64,000 bases of DNA from Cladochytrium replicatum (GCA_025526935.1 JAHLKD010000063.1:124001-188000), one strand, 5' to 3'; numbered from the stretch's first letter, positions 31,687 through 44,892 are shown. A program made the numbers and translations. The notes: generated by a model from the letters alone, not told the origin.

Positions 31687-34600
31687 ATGGCATCCGCGTT
31701 AATTCTATTCCTGCTAACCGCGGGTCTCTCCGACGCTGTTCCCCTGACCCGTCGATACACAACCTGGAGCTCCGGCACCGACGGTAAGGTAACCTGGGCC
31801 GCCAATTGCGACTGGACCGGCGGCGACATCTCCAACACCCCCTCGACCGGCGAGAACTGCGGCGGAATCTGCCTCTCCACGCCCGGATGCACCCGCTTCA
31901 CCTGGACAAACTACCAAGGCGGAACCTGCTGGCTCAAAAAGGGTACCGACGCGCTCGTGACCAGCAACGGCGCGACGTGCGGGAGCGTGATTGAGGGCAA
32001 CGGTCGGTTCACGTGGAACTCGGGGAATGCCGGAGTAGTTTCGTGGGCGTGGGACTGCGATTGGACCGGGGGCGATATTTCGAGCTTTGCGGGGAAGAGC
32101 GAGGAGTGCGGGACGGCGTGTTTGAACGCGAGTGGGTGTGTCAAGTTTGTGTGGTCGAGTTATCAAGGCGGTACGTGTTTTCTCAAGAGCACGGCCGCGG
32201 GTGCGAACGCGGTTGTGAACAAGGGAGCTGTGTGCGGTGTCGTTGGTATGTGCCGGGGTCCGAATTTGAACATAATGCATGATTCTCACAATTTATCCAG
32301 CGTCAAACCCAGGGATCGCTTGGGCGTCAGCTGTGTCGCAAGCTCAAGCACTCGTCGCAAAGCTCTCGACCGACGAGAAAGTCAACCTCGTCAGCGGTAT
32401 CGGCTGGGCGAAAGGCGCCTGCGTCGGCAACATCGCCTCCAAAGTCACCGTCGGTTTCCAGGGCCTGTGCCTTCAGGATTCACCCGCGGGCGTTCGCTAC
32501 ACATCCAAAGTCTCTGCGTTCCCTTCCGCCATGTAGGGTGCAAACTATATCTTTCAAATGCACATGTGTAACGAATTACATTTTGTAGCAACCTCGCCGC
32601 GACGTTCGACAAGAAACTCATGAGCAACCACGGGTTGTACATGGGCCAAGAGTTCCGCGGGAAAGGTGTCAACGTCGCACTCGGACCGTCCATGAACCCC
32701 ATGCGCTCCCCCCGCGGCGGTCGTATTTGGGAAGCCGCTGGTGCAGACCCGGTTCTGAACGCCATTTCCGCTTCGCTTCAGATCAAGGGTATGCAGTCCA
32801 CTGGTGTCATCGCAACCGCCAAGCATGTAAGTTCACACCTATGCGGATCACAGACGAAATGACTTCTTACGGGTTTTTTTTGTGTGGCCGCAGTTCCTTT
32901 TGAACGAGCAGGAAACGAACCGCCACGGTAGTGACTCGCAAGTTGGTATCCGTGCTCTCCACGAAGTTTATCTTCGTCCTTTCAAGGTATGACCTACAAC
33001 TTGGCTCTGTTGTGATGGTTCTGAAGTTACAGTTTATCAGGCTTCGGTTGACGCTGGTGTTGGTGCAGTCATGTGCAGCTACAACTCAATCAACAGCACC
33101 CTTGCATGCGAGAACTCGGCCGCACTTTCGATCCTCAAGAACAAGCTCGGGTTCCAAGGATTCGTCATGACCGATTGGTGGGCTACGGCCTCTGTCGCTG
33201 GCAGCGCCAATGCCGGGTCCGACATGATGATGCCTGGCAACTTTGAAGGATCCGACACGCTCATCTGGGGAGCTGGTCTAGCAAGCCAGATCGGAGGTGC
33301 AGTGAGCGTTGCAAGGTTGAATGACATGGCGACTAGGATCTTGGCTGCGTGGATCAAGATGGGCCAGGTACCAAAACTACTAGCGAATCCATCCATCGAT
33401 CTGATGATTATTCTGGTTAGAACGATGGCACTTTCCCATCCGTCAACCTCGATTCGTTCAAATCAGCCAACGACAAGCAAGTCGACGTGCAAGGCAGCCA
33501 CAAGGACCACATTCGTGCTGTCGGCGCAGCTTCGTCGGTTCTTGTCAAGAATGCCAATTCGGCACTTCCAATCACATCCTCAAAATACGCGACCATCGCT
33601 GTGATCGGGGAGGACGCGGCTGCACCAACAAAATTGAACGATTGCGGTGGGAACAACCCTCGCGATCACGGATGCATCGACGGTACCGTTGCACAAGGCT
33701 GGGGATCTGGCACCACGGATTTCCCTTACATTGTTGCCGTGAGTATAATATTTATGGCTCGGAAGTTATGCATGAACTAATATTGGATTTATCCAGCCTG
33801 TTGATGGGATCAAAAGCAAGGCGGCTGCGAAAAACGTGAAGGTCGTCTCGTACCTTAAAAATGACTTGGGACCCGCTGCAGACGCTGCGAGAAGCGCCGA
33901 CCTTGCAGTTGTCTTTGTCATGGCAAACTCTGGTGAAGAGTGAGTAACTTTGGTTTGGAGTTTCGAGAAAGATCGCTAACAGTCTCTATTAGATACGTCT
34001 CCCCAGTTGAAGGTGTTCTCAAAGGTGACCGCAACGACCTCAACCTCTGGAGGAACGGTGACAGCCTCGTTGCCGCCGTTGCAGCCGTCAAGAAGACCAT
34101 CGTCGTGATCCACAGCCCCGGTCCCGTCAACATGCCCTGGCTTTCAAACCCCAACGTCGTCGGTGTCTTTTACGCTCTCTTCCCGGGACAGGAAACCGGC
34201 AACGCCATCGCCGACGTTCTCTTCGGTGACGTCAACCCGTCCGGCAGGCTCCCTTTCACCGTTGCCGCATCAGAATCGCAGTACCCCGCCACGATAGTCA
34301 CGGACAACAGGCCCGTGGTCTACAGCGAGGGCATCCTCGTCGACTATCGCTACTTTGAGGCCAAGAACATTGCTCCGTTGGTTCCATTCGGGCACGGTTT
34401 GTCGTACACCACGTTCACGTATGCAAACCTGAAGGTCACCAGCCCGTCGCAGTACACTTACACCGTGACCGTGGATGTTTCAAACACTGGGTCTGTTGCT
34501 GGTTCGGAAGTCGTGCAGCTGTACCTCCGCCTTCCTACGTCCACTTGCCAGGCTGAAGGATGCGCGAAGGAGCTCCGGAACTTTGAGCGTGTCGGACCGC

Positions 34601-34764
34601 TTTCGTCGGGACAGACTGTCTCGGTGGCGATGACACTGACCAAGGACGACATATCTGTGTACAGCCCCGCTGCTGCAGCATGGGTCGTGCCTTCGGGGCA
34701 GTTCAGTGTCCTCGTAGGAGCTTCCTCTGCCGACATCAAAATCTCGGCCAACTTCAACATCTAA
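31687..34764 (+). CDS. Secreted GH3 beta-glucosidase with two N-terminal PAN/apple-like modules
   Basis: Eight exons (31687-32245, 32301-32532, 32589-32826, 32894-32986, 33041-33367, 33421-33738, 33797-33939, 33993-34764) with matching phases give 893 residues. Residues 1-18 form a signal peptide. Two related modules follow, each with the phrase CDWTGGDIS and C..F.W..YQGGTC (about 25-100 and 110-185), resembling PAN/apple folds with disulfides. The GH3 barrel has [31 protein letters not shown] and the nucleophile Asp in VMTDWWA. The alpha/beta sandwich contains [10 protein letters not shown] and the C-terminal fibronectin-III-like domain is complete. The enzyme hydrolyses cellobiose and other beta-glucosides. 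With the GH6 gene 10 kb away it completes a cellulose-to-glucose route. The double PAN-like N-terminus probably binds carbohydrate or protein; that is inferred. Confidence 0.9.
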
Positions 34765-35039
34765 CAAAGAAGAAAAGGAAAGAAGCTCATTTCTTTTTCT
34801 GACCAATTTTTTGAAGGGTTATTCGGTTACTCTATATTTCTATGATGCACCCGCGATCACGTTTACCGATACTCGGTTGATCTGAGCCGCAGGGTTATTG
34901 CCTATTAAGATGCTGTACTACCATATGAAACCAACAAACAAAGAAGTCTATTGCTTTAATGTCCTTCCGCTAGTGAACATTCACACGGTCCCTTTCGTTT
35001 GGTGTACGTCCCCAGCCACACCAACCCGGTCCAATCTCC

Positions 35040-35622
35040 ATGTCATATTTGTTGGTGTGGGTCGTCGTTGCCCTGTGCGTGCAGGCTGTTGCGGGCGTGC
35101 CACTTCCGAGATCGTCGGATCTGCTGAACAACTTTGCAAAAGCTCAGCTCCCTTTCATTCCACCGGATGTGGTCACACAAAGCAATGTAAAGTTCGACAA
35201 CTGCAACGGGCCGGACTACTCCCTTCGCATCGAAACCATATACGCAACATCTCCTGTCCGTGGAATGCCTCTAACCTTTGGCATCCGTGGCTTCCTCACC
35301 GAGGTCGGTTGAAACCTAAACTAAACAAAGTGCTTGCTTTGTGACCTCTATTGTTTGCCAGCCTATCGAGCGCGGCGCAAAAGCCACTGTCGTCGTGCGT
35401 CTCGGGAAGAGCAAGATCATTTCTAGGGTCTTGAACTTTTGCAGGGAGATGCGCAAGATGGGTTCGGACGATTGTCCGTTCCAGGCCGGCGAGGTTGTCG
35501 CCGAATATACCGCAGAGTTCCCCGATGAGCTGCCGGATGGCTCGTATACGGTGCATGTGATGGTTGTGAACGCAGACAAGAAACCAGTCGGATGTGTGAA
35601 CGCTTCGTTCAAACTCGATTAA
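35040..35622 (+). CDS. Secreted ML-domain lipid-binding protein (NPC2/PG-PI transfer type)
   Basis: Two exons (35040-35303 and 35362-35622, 58-bp GT..AG intron, phase 0) give 174 residues. A signal peptide (LLVWVVVALCVQAVAGVP) precedes an ML fold: FDNCNGPDYSLRIETIYATS, PLTFGIRG, FCREMRKMGSDDCPFQAGE and YTVHVMVVNADKKPVGCVN. The cysteines (CNG, FC, DDCP, GCVN) are placed as in NPC2 and the fungal phosphatidylglycerol/phosphatidylinositol transfer proteins. Members bind a sterol or phospholipid in a beta-sandwich pocket, in the vacuole, endosome or outside the cell. The neighbouring GH3 and GH6 genes are also secretory but there is no evidence of a joint function. Confidence 0.85.
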
Positions 35623-35930
35623 TTTGTGCACGAACGTTAATGTGCGAAGGAATCCGACAGGTTTTCTCGGGTGGAGCTAAAGACATTCTTCATACCCTCG
35701 TTTATTTCGAACCCCAATTTTGCTTATCCATGGGATTTCTCCAGTTTATGGTTATCTATGCTGGGCAAAGTGAATTTCTTTGTCCTGTTATCGTTGGTGG
35801 GTTCTTCCGTTATTATGTACCCAAAGTTATGTATTTTTCAAATGGACAATATTTTTTCCTTTCTCAGTTTAAACATGCTTGCACTAACTTCATTGAACCA
35901 CCGCCAATGTGTACTACCGCGCGCTCATTT

Positions 35931-36375
35931 TCACTCCTCCACTTTCACTTCTTTGGACGTGTCCAGTTCGTTGAACCGGCGAAGGTCCATAGGCTTCTCC
36001 AGCAAAGGGATAACGTATGGGTCGAAAGTCTGGAAGTCAACCGTTCTGGCTGAGTCTCAAGCTTTGCAGTCGTTCGGTGTCTTGCTTACCTTCCAGTATG
36101 GATTCCCGAGGTGATACTTTTGACTCTACATGAAACGCCAGATATTCAGTCATCTTGAGTGGCAAAATACCAGGTGTCTTCAAACAAACCGACTCATGCT
36201 CGTAGCGCTCGACGATGGTAAATGCTCGCGGGTCGATATGGTCCTGCATCACGAACCACGAGATGGTCTCCTTGTCCTTGCTGTACACCTGGCTCGCCTC
36301 GATCAGCTTGCTTTTCACCTTTTCGATCGCAACCGGGTCATCCTTCGCGTACAAATGAACGACAATCGCTGTCAT
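35931..36375 (-). CDS. Antibiotic biosynthesis monooxygenase (ABM) domain protein
   Basis: Three exons on the minus strand (36375-36190, 36125-36090, 36029-35931), with introns that start GTTTGT and GTAAGC and end TAG and CAG, give 106 residues. The order IVVHLYAKDDP, then ISWFVMQDHIDPRAFTIVERY, then YHLGNPYWKTFDPYVIPLLE is that of single-domain ABM proteins, a ferredoxin-like dimeric fold. Members act as quinol monooxygenases or as detoxifying and scaffold proteins; the substrate is unknown. It is transcribed away from IFT172 with only 199 bp between the two start codons, so the promoters overlap. The middle exon of 12 codons is very short, but the phases and the YWKTFDPY junction fit the family. 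Confidence 0.8.
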
Positions 36376-36545
36376 CACCAATCAACGTAAGTCAGTAAAT
36401 CATCCCTTCTCGACACTTTCCTAACTCACTGTACACCATCTTGTTGAGCTGAAGAGAAGTCGTGCGAGTGTTTTGGGCTTTTGGCTTGTATTTAAAATTT
36501 GAGTCCGGACTCGGACGGAAGATTTAATCTCGGAGACGTGACATC

Positions 36546-36553
36546 TCACGTGA
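36546..36553. promoter_or_regulatory. Palindromic E-box (TCACGTGA) in the ABM/IFT172 divergent promoter
   Basis: TCACGTGA lies 22 bp upstream of the IFT172 ATG, with a second GACGTGACA phrase about 12 bp before it. CACGTG is the classic site for bHLH factors. Because the two genes share this 199-bp gap, either could be affected. No RFX-type X-box was recognised by eye. Confidence 0.4.
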
Positions 36554-36574
36554 CAGGCACGCATCTTCCGAGCC

Positions 36575-39500
36575 ATGCAAATTCGACACCTCAAGTCCAT
36601 TGTTGCCCCCTCCGAAACATTCAGCCGGATCCAGTCGCTCGCCTGGTCCAGCAACAATCAGAAACTCGCTGTCGTCGGCGCGGATCGCGTGATCCAGCTG
36701 TACGATGAAACTGGAGAGCGGAAGGATCGGTTCGCGACCAAAGCCGCTGACCCCAAGGTTTTGCGATCCACGAGTTACATAAGCAAAATATCTGATTTTG
36801 ATGATGCATTTGATAGACGACGGGCAAATACGTCGTGACTGCGATCGCGTTTTCACCCGACGCAACAAGGTTGGCTATCGCCCAGTCCGATTGCGCGGTG
36901 TTCGTGTATAAGCTCGGGTTGGAGTGGGGAGAGAAAAAGTCCATCTGCAACAAACTTATTCAGACGTCTGAAATCACTTGCCTCACGTGGCCTAAGGAGC
37001 AGAACAATGCGCTGGTGTTCGGAATGGCAGATGGGAAGGTACGCCGGCGTATAACATCAAAGTGAGAAAATTTTGAGTGACACTAGCTTTGATGCTGTAG
37101 GTTCGTGTTGGAAATTTGAAGACGAACAAGGCCGCCACGCTTTATCAGACCGACTCGTGCGTTGTTTCTTGCGCGAGTAGCTTGGATGGGAACGCCGTCA
37201 TCACGGGGCACCTGGATGGCTCGATCAACCGGTTCTTCTTTGATGACGGAGTTACTGGTGCATCTCAGGTTTGAAAGGGTTAAACTTTACTGTTGCAGAA
37301 AGTCTCACATCATCTGTCAGGGAAAATTTGCCTCGCACAAGTGTGCACCATACGCGCTCGCTTGGGGGGAGCAGATTGTGGTTGCCGGGAACGACAAGAT
37401 CGTCACCTTTTACGATCACGACGGTGAGCTTTAAATGCTGTGCGCCGAGCGATGCTAAACAATGATCTTTATGTAGGGAGGATCGCACAAGAGTTCAATT
37501 ACTCTCGTGATGAAGATGAGCGTGATTTTACCACCGCGGAGATGAATCCGAGCGGACAGAGCGTTGTTCTCGGAAGCTACAACAGGTGAGACCCGTATCT
37601 CCCAACTAAAACTTTCGCATGTCTGACTATTTGCAGATTCCGCATCTTCAATTACTCTTCGCACAGGGGACAATGGGAAGAAGCTCCCGTGAAAATCATC
37701 GAGAACTTTTACTCGGTCACTGCGCTTGCATGGAAACCGGACGGATCCCGCTTGGTTGGGGTATGACCTTCCTTAACATCCAACGCTCAGAAGCTAATAC
37801 TGGAGAGTAGGGTAATATCGCGGGAGCTGTTGAGCTTTTTGATTGCTGTTTGCGCCGGTCACGGTATAAAGGAAAGTTTGAGTTCACGTACGTCTCGGGC
37901 TCGCAAGTTATCGTCAAACGACTATCGACGGGCTCGAGGATCGTGCTTAAATCGCATTATGGGTATGAGATACAGAAGGTGAACATCTTTCAAGACCAGT
38001 ACCTGGTTGCTCACACGCCGGAGACGTTGCTAATGGGCGATCTGGCGAGCTGCAAACTCAGTGAGGTATATCAAAATCAAATGTTCCTTTATGAAAACAA
38101 AATATGAAATGTTCTTTTTTAGATTCCGTGGACCGGGGGGGGCAATGAGCGCTTTTACTTTGACCATCCACAGATCTGTATGGTGTTCAATGCGGGAGAG
38201 ATGACGTTGGTTGAGTATGGTGTTAACGAAATTCTGGGCTCGGTTCGTACGGAGTATATAAATCCCCACTTAATCAGGTGCGAGGATACAACCTTTGGTT
38301 TAGTTGATCTCAATCTCTCTGTCATAGTGTGCGACTTAACGAGCGACACTCCGATACTCGACGCATCGCGTACCTGATCGACCAGCAAACAATCCACGTC
38401 ATGAACCTCGTCAATGGCTCCGTGGTCGCAACTGTCAACCACGACACTCGCGTTGACTGGCTCGAGGTAAGCCTAGCAGTTAAATCATTCGCAATGCATG
38501 TTGATTTTTACCATCGAACAGCTCTCGGGAAAAGGAAACCGTCTGCTTTATCGCGACAAACGCCGCCAGCTCCACCTCTACGAAATCGCGACTCAGACTC
38601 ACACGACCCTGCTCAACCTGTGCAGCTACGTCCAGTGGGTTCCAAACTCGGACGTCGTTGTTGCACAGAACAGGTCAAATTTGTGCATCTGGTACACGAT
38701 GGATTCTCCCGAGCGGGTTACTATGGTTCCAATCAAGGTGAGTAGGCTTTGCTCCCCGATTTATGATACTGAGAAAATTTGGATAGGGCGACATTGAAGA
38801 TATTGAACGCGCGAACGGAAAGACAGAGGTTATTGTCGACGAGGGAGTGAACACGGTGTCTTATGCCCTTGACGAGAGCTTGATTGAATTTGGAACCGCG
38901 TTGGACGACAAAGATTTTGAACGGTATGGCGTCGATCTATGTCTTCTTTGTACTTTGGCTCATTCAATGTGGGTGCAGGGCAATTACGTTGCTGGAAACG
39001 CTGGAGATCACTTCGGAAACGGAGGCTATGTGGAAATCTCTCGGCCAACTCGCTCTTCAAAATCAAAAATTGCTAATCGCCGAAAGGTACGAGATTTGAT
39101 GAAAGCGTGATCGTCCGCTTTTTAACTTATGACAACTAGATGTTTCGTGGCCACAGGAGATATCGCACGAGCCAGATATCTTCGTCAGTTGAACGAAATG
39201 ATTTATGATGCGGAAATGGAGGGAATGGTTCGTGGTGAAGGGTTTCGAAGCGAGGTAGTTGTTCGCTGAACTCCCTCAATAAACAGGAAGTAGAAGACTT
39301 CATTATTCAAGCAAGACTTGCCGTTCTCGATAAACAGTTCAAACTTGCAGAGACAATCTATCTTGAGCACGTATGAAGCACAAAGAAACGGATACTGGAA
39401 AACATAACAAATTTATTGCGCTCAGGGAAAGGTTGAGGAAGCGATGAAGATCTACCAAGAGGTCCACAAATGGGATCTTTCTATCAAAGTCGCAGAACTC

Positions 39501-42500
39501 AAGAACCATCCCGAGCTTGCCAATCTGAAGAGGAACTACTTCCAATGGTTGCTGGAATCGGGTCAAGAGGACAAAGCTGGTGAGTCAAAGATGCTTTGAA
39601 GTTCGATGCAGTCGTAACCGAGTAAATGTAGCGCATATGAAGGAGGAGGAAGCAGATTACATCGGTGCAGTCAATCTCTATCTCCGTGGAGGTATGTGCT
39701 CTGGAGAGATGTTGAATAACCTTTTGCTGATCGTGGTGAGAAGGGATGCCTGGCCGAGCAGCTTTCCTGCTGAACTCGCAGGCCTCGTTAGGCGGTAATA
39801 CCGAACTCACAGAAAAAATTGCTACGGCAGCTTTCAACTCTGGACTTTTTGAAAAAGTACGCATCAGTGATTTTGATTCTTTGTTTCTGACCGATTCAAG
39901 GCTGGGGAGTTGTACGAGCGCTTGGGGAACAGTGATCGTGCGCTGGATTCGTACAAACGCGGCAAAGCGTTCCGCGCTGCCGTCGAGCTATCGAGAACTG
40001 CATACCCGCACCAAGTTGTGTCGCTGGAAGAGGTAATTCGGGAAGACTGAAAGCATTCGATATTGATCGACTTAATTGCGTCCCATTCAGCAATGGGGAG
40101 ACTATCTTGTGTCACAGAAGCAGATGGACGCTGCAATCAACCACTTTATCGAAGCTGGTCAATCTGTTAAAGCAATCGAATCCGCGATTGCCGCAAAGCA
40201 GGTCTGTCGGCTCATGTCTGAACTATTAAGTTTGCTTATTTTGTGGAAATAGTGGAAGAAAGCTGTTGGGATTGTTGATTCGTTCCAGCCGCCGGAAAAG
40301 GGCAAGCCTTACTTTTTGCAACTCGCCCAACACTTTCGCGAGGCTGGCGAGCTCGCCAACGCGGAGAAGTACTATGTCTTGGCTGGAAAGCCGAACGACG
40401 CCGTCGAAATGTATACCACTAGCAAGAAGTGGGAGAAGGCGCACGCATTGGCATCCAGCTTTATGAGCCAGGAAGAGGTAGCCATCTTGTACATCTCCCA
40501 AGCTCGAGAGCTTGAAGCACAAGGTAGGTTCAGAGATACATAAATTTCTGAGAAGCAAAATATTCCGATATATAGGCAACTTAAAGGAAGCTGAACGGCT
40601 CTATCTAACTGTGGGTGAACCGGACCTGGCGATCAACATGTACAGACAACACAAGCACTATGACCATATGATCCGACTGGTTACTGCCCACCACAAGGAC
40701 TTGCTTCTGGAGACGCACTTGTATCTGGCGAAGACCCTTGAGACGGATGGAAACCTCAAGCAATCTGAGCACCATTATATCGAAGGAAAAGATTGGAAGT
40801 CCGCCATCAACATGTATTGCGCCAACAGTATGTACGAGGAAGCTTACAGGGTAACTTTTCCAACACATTCTTTATTGTCGTCATGCTGATTGTGATCTCT
40901 TAACAGATCGGCAAAGCGTACGGCGGTCCAAACTCCGCAAAGCAGGTTGCGTATCTTTGGGCACGATCGCTGGGAGGCGAATCTGCCGTGAAGCTCTTGA
41001 CGAAATTTGGACTATTGGATGCCGCCATAGACTTTGCCACCGAGAACGGCCACTTTGATTTCGCCTTCGAGCTTTCTCGGTTCGCAGACAAAGCAAAGTT
41101 GGCCGACGTTCATTACAAGCACGCCATGTTCCTGGAAGACGACGGCAAGTTCAAAGAAGCCGAGGCGGCGTTCATTCTTGCAGGGAAGCCAAAGGAGGCA
41201 ATTCTCATGTACATGCACAACGAAAGCTGGGACGAAGCACTCTCCATCGCGGAAACGTATGACCCAGGGAGCGTTCCCGAGGTGTTGGTAGGCCAAGCGA
41301 AAGCGACCTTCGAGGCGAAAGATTTTGCTCGCGGGGAGACTCTTTTGCTTCGAGCTCAGCGTCCCGACATTGCTGTTCGATTCTACAAGGATGCAGGGAT
41401 GTGGAAAGAAGCCATCCGATTCACAAAGGAATACCTTCCCAACAAGCTTACGGACTTGCACGACGAGCATGAGCGGTTCCTTGCAATGCAAGCCAGTGGC
41501 TCACGCAGCAGCACGATTGGATCCAAAGAGGAGGCCATGAGAGCCGCACGCGAAGATATTGTCTCCACCGCGCGACTGTTGGAACAGCAGAAAGATCACA
41601 GTCGTGCAATTGATCTGTATCTGAAACTCACCTCTGCCCATCTGAGCGACCTCGACAAGCTCGAGGAATATTGGGAACGTGCCGTGGAGCTCGCAGCGAA
41701 ATTTGTTCCAGACCGCGGCCACGAGGTTGTGTCTAACGTGTGTAAGCGGTTGATGGATGTTCAGAGGTTCGAGCACGCAGCGGAAATGTATGTCGGGGTG
41801 GACATGTTCAAGGAAGGGATCGATGCTTACTTGGCAGCTGGGAAGTGGGAGAAAGCGAGAGAAGTTGTGGCAAACTATGCGCCGAGCTGGAATGAGTATG
41901 TTGAGAAGGCGTATGTTTCGCATCTGAAAAGTCAGGGGAAAGCGGATGCGCTGGTCGGAGTCGACGTGGTGGCGGCATTGGATTTGCATTCGCAACGAGG
42001 TGACTGGGAAAAGTGTTTGGATGTCGCTTCAAAGCAGGTAAGGGAAGCGTCTGCAATCGATGCATAATTTTGATGAGTTTAATTAGAGCGATGACCTGCT
42101 TAACAAGTATCTCATGATGTTTTGTGTGGGATGCATCAATGAGGCAAGATACGATCAAGCAACGGAAACCATCGTCAGGTACGGAGTCCCGTCGGCTAAG
42201 GAGAACTATGATGTTTATGCGAGACTGGCCCGAGAGCTTTTGAATCATGGTGGGAAGGAAAACTTGTCTGCGCTCCGAGAGATGCTGTTCAAGATCGTAG
42301 GTTTATCGATCAGAGACAGTCACTCATGATTCTAACATCGAATTATCAGGTTCATGGGTCAACGTTTACACCGCAAAGCGGAGTTCCCCAACAGTTCTCG
42401 ACCCTCCTGATGATCTGCCATCTTATCACATTGAGGAACCACTGTCAGAAGAAGCAAGATTTGATTTACTTCGCAGCAAAACAGTCAATCTCTTTGCTTC

Positions 42501-43239
42501 GATACACAAACGAAATACCTCCTGATCGAACGTTTTATCAAGCGGGGCAGTATGCCAAGGTCTGCATACTTTCAACAGGTGAAGTGTGTCGTTTGTAATT
42601 AAAAATTGTGACCAGGCGGCAGGATTTAACAACATGGCTTTTGTGTGTTGGAACCGTTTCCTTGATATAACTGATGCTATCGAAGAGGGAGAGAGTGCCT
42701 TGCTCGAGAACGCCGATTTTGCGAACACGGACGTTCCTTACGATGTGGAGCTTCATGCATCTGACTTTGTACGATTCTACTTATTCACATCGCAACGTTA
42801 CTGATTCCGTTTCAAATTTAGGACATGAATAAAGAAGAGGTGCGCGACTGGGTGCTGCAAATGTCGCTCGATCGCAAAGTCAACCAAGAAGTCGATAGGA
42901 GGAATTGCGACGACTGCAACACGAGGATCTACGATGCTGCGCTTGTGTGCTTCAATTGTCACACAACGTCGGAAGCATGCATTGTAACAGGTACGAGACA
43001 CCATGCTGGTTTAAACTTCACTCAAATTTGTCCTTGCGGAAGGGTATCCCGTTCTGAGGAGTAAAGTGAAATGCCCAACTTGTAATAGGGCGGCCAACAA
43101 AGAAGATTGGAATAAATTCATTTTGAGCGAACGGGTACATTTAGTTTGCAGATCTCTCAAAAGAACGCCCATAACCTTTGAGTTGCAGGTTTGCCCGTGG
43201 TGTGGAACCCAGCAGCAGCCATCCTTCAACATTTACTGA
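36575..43239 (+). CDS. IFT172: Intraflagellar transport protein IFT172
   Basis: About 27 short exons from ATG 36575 to stop 43239 give a protein of roughly 1700 residues. The N-terminus ([47 protein letters not shown]) and the two WD40 propellers match IFT172: [20 protein letters not shown] and [12 protein letters not shown] are family hallmarks. A long series of TPR-like helical repeats follows, the largest exon being 40909-42038. The C-terminal end has a CxxC pair pattern (CDDC, CFNC, CPTC, CPWCG) and ends at FNIY after a final mini-exon at 43189-43239. IFT172 is the IFT-B subunit at the turnaround of transport in the flagellar tip. The gene looks intact and shows that the organism builds flagella. 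A few exon ends, for example near 38275, 38950 and 39690, are only approximate. Confidence 0.92.
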
Positions 43240-44830
43240 TGATGTTAAGATTTCATCCCAATCAGCTGATGAACTAATGAATAACAGATGTAATTTTATC
43301 GCGTCCATTTTTTAATCCTTGCGTCCAACCGATCTGAACTTCACCAGTTTAGCCGTTCACACTCAACAGCTGCTGACAACTGCACACACATACTACAGCA
43401 CTCACACTTGTGCTATTCATTAGTAGTCCAACAAAAGGCTGATATTCTGTAAAGTGCACTGTGTTGCCAGAGAAACTTGTACTTGTTCGCTATCTAGGAC
43501 CATGAACGAAACAGCAGCACTCCTCAGCCTGACTGGATTACTCTTTCAATACTGCTTGAAATCAATGCAGACTGAGCGGGACACTTATTCGTTATAAAAT
43601 TGACCTAGTTGCTTCCACTTGCATCCGCTTCAGTCAAAGATTATCGTCATGCGAACCGCGTTGATCGCCACGCTTGCTTTCGTCGTTGCGTCCAGCAGCT
43701 CTGCTTTAGCTCAGAACTGCCAGACCGTGTATGGTCAGTTCGGTGGGATCGGATGCCGACTTCAATGATTATCCTAGAGTGTGATAAAATCAGACACATC
43801 AAGCTGTTGTATCATGAAGGAGTAGGAGTTATTAATCGAACGCTTAGCCCAATCCTTGGCTAGACAATAGCAAACTTAACTGCAAGACTTGATTTCATTT
43901 GTGTCTTTCGAGCACTGAAGCAAAGAGTTACTACTTGTTGCAAACCAGCGTTAGACAAGTTGTCTTAACTATGTTTTGTCTTTCGATAATCGCTGAGTAC
44001 AGCATAAACCCAAGCTTGGGATTGCTCACGCAGAAATATTAGTTACTTCGAGCACAAATAGCTGTATCAGCGACGAATGAAACATATTATCAAGGCACTA
44101 TGAGAGTTCATGAATCAAAGAAGGGTTGCCTCGACTTGCAAAAGTCAACCAAAAGACTGTACCATCATTATGCTGCCTCGTCGTTACCTAACATCTCATG
44201 CATGCTCTGCCTTGGGAAGAAAGTCCACGCCTTTCCTAATTGCACTCGTTATATAACACGAAAGAAGTTAGTCCATGCGTTTGAATTAACTACAGCGCAA
44301 AATGGACGGGCAGACATTTTTCAGCGAGTCCTCGATCAAACACATGGTCTGCAGATTTTGGCGTCCAACATTTACCGATTTTGGAGTGATGCTTATTTTG
44401 ATAGTCAAGTTTGATTGGACGATTTCAGGCTGGGTGGTTCGATAAGTCATGTGACTCAAGTGCAGGGTCTCAATCCTCGCATGAAGAGAGGACCGTGTGA
44501 CTTTGATGGGGGGTGCAATTTTGTAGCACGGTGACAAAACCACACATTTGCAACCTGGTGCTGATCTGATATTGACTACGACAAAACACGTTCTTGTTGC
44601 AGAAAGAAGACCAGATCAATGTCACCATCGATGTGGCAGAAGAGAACGAATCAGACAACAGTTCGTTTTTACCAACGTAATTATTGCCGATAATACTGCA
44701 CAATGCAAAAAAAATCCCTACATCAATGCACTAAAGCAGCGTGATCATTAAGCAGGATGTTTTCATCATAACAGTGCTTGCATTGGGGACAGCTGAGACG
44801 AAAATTACTGGTCTGAGTATCTTTGTCGGC
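43240..44830. other. Intergenic region with a GH6 5' relic
   Basis: Apart from the gene fragment at 43649-43760 no coding sequence is recognised. The stretch 43870-44800 has only short frames. Confidence 0.5.
43649..43760 (+). pseudogene. Truncated 5' end of a CBM1-GH6 cellobiohydrolase gene
   Basis: From the ATG at 43649 the frame reads [20 protein letters not shown] then AQNCQTVYGQFGGIG. This is the signal peptide and the first third of the CBM1 module of the gene at 44893, with a Cys changed to Phe (GQCGG to GQFGG). Similarity ends after about 110 bp and no catalytic domain follows. Most differences from the intact gene are synonymous, so the copy was probably under selection as a protein before it was truncated. 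Confidence 0.85.
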
Positions 44831-44838
44831 TATATAAG
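44831..44838 (+). promoter_or_regulatory. TATA box of the GH6 gene
   Basis: TATATAAG lies 62 bp upstream of the ATG at 44893, a normal distance for a strongly expressed fungal secreted-enzyme gene. Confidence 0.65.
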
Positions 44839-44892
44839 ATGGAGTCCCATTAACCCGGATCTGCACGTTCACCTTAGTCCAAAGGGATCATC

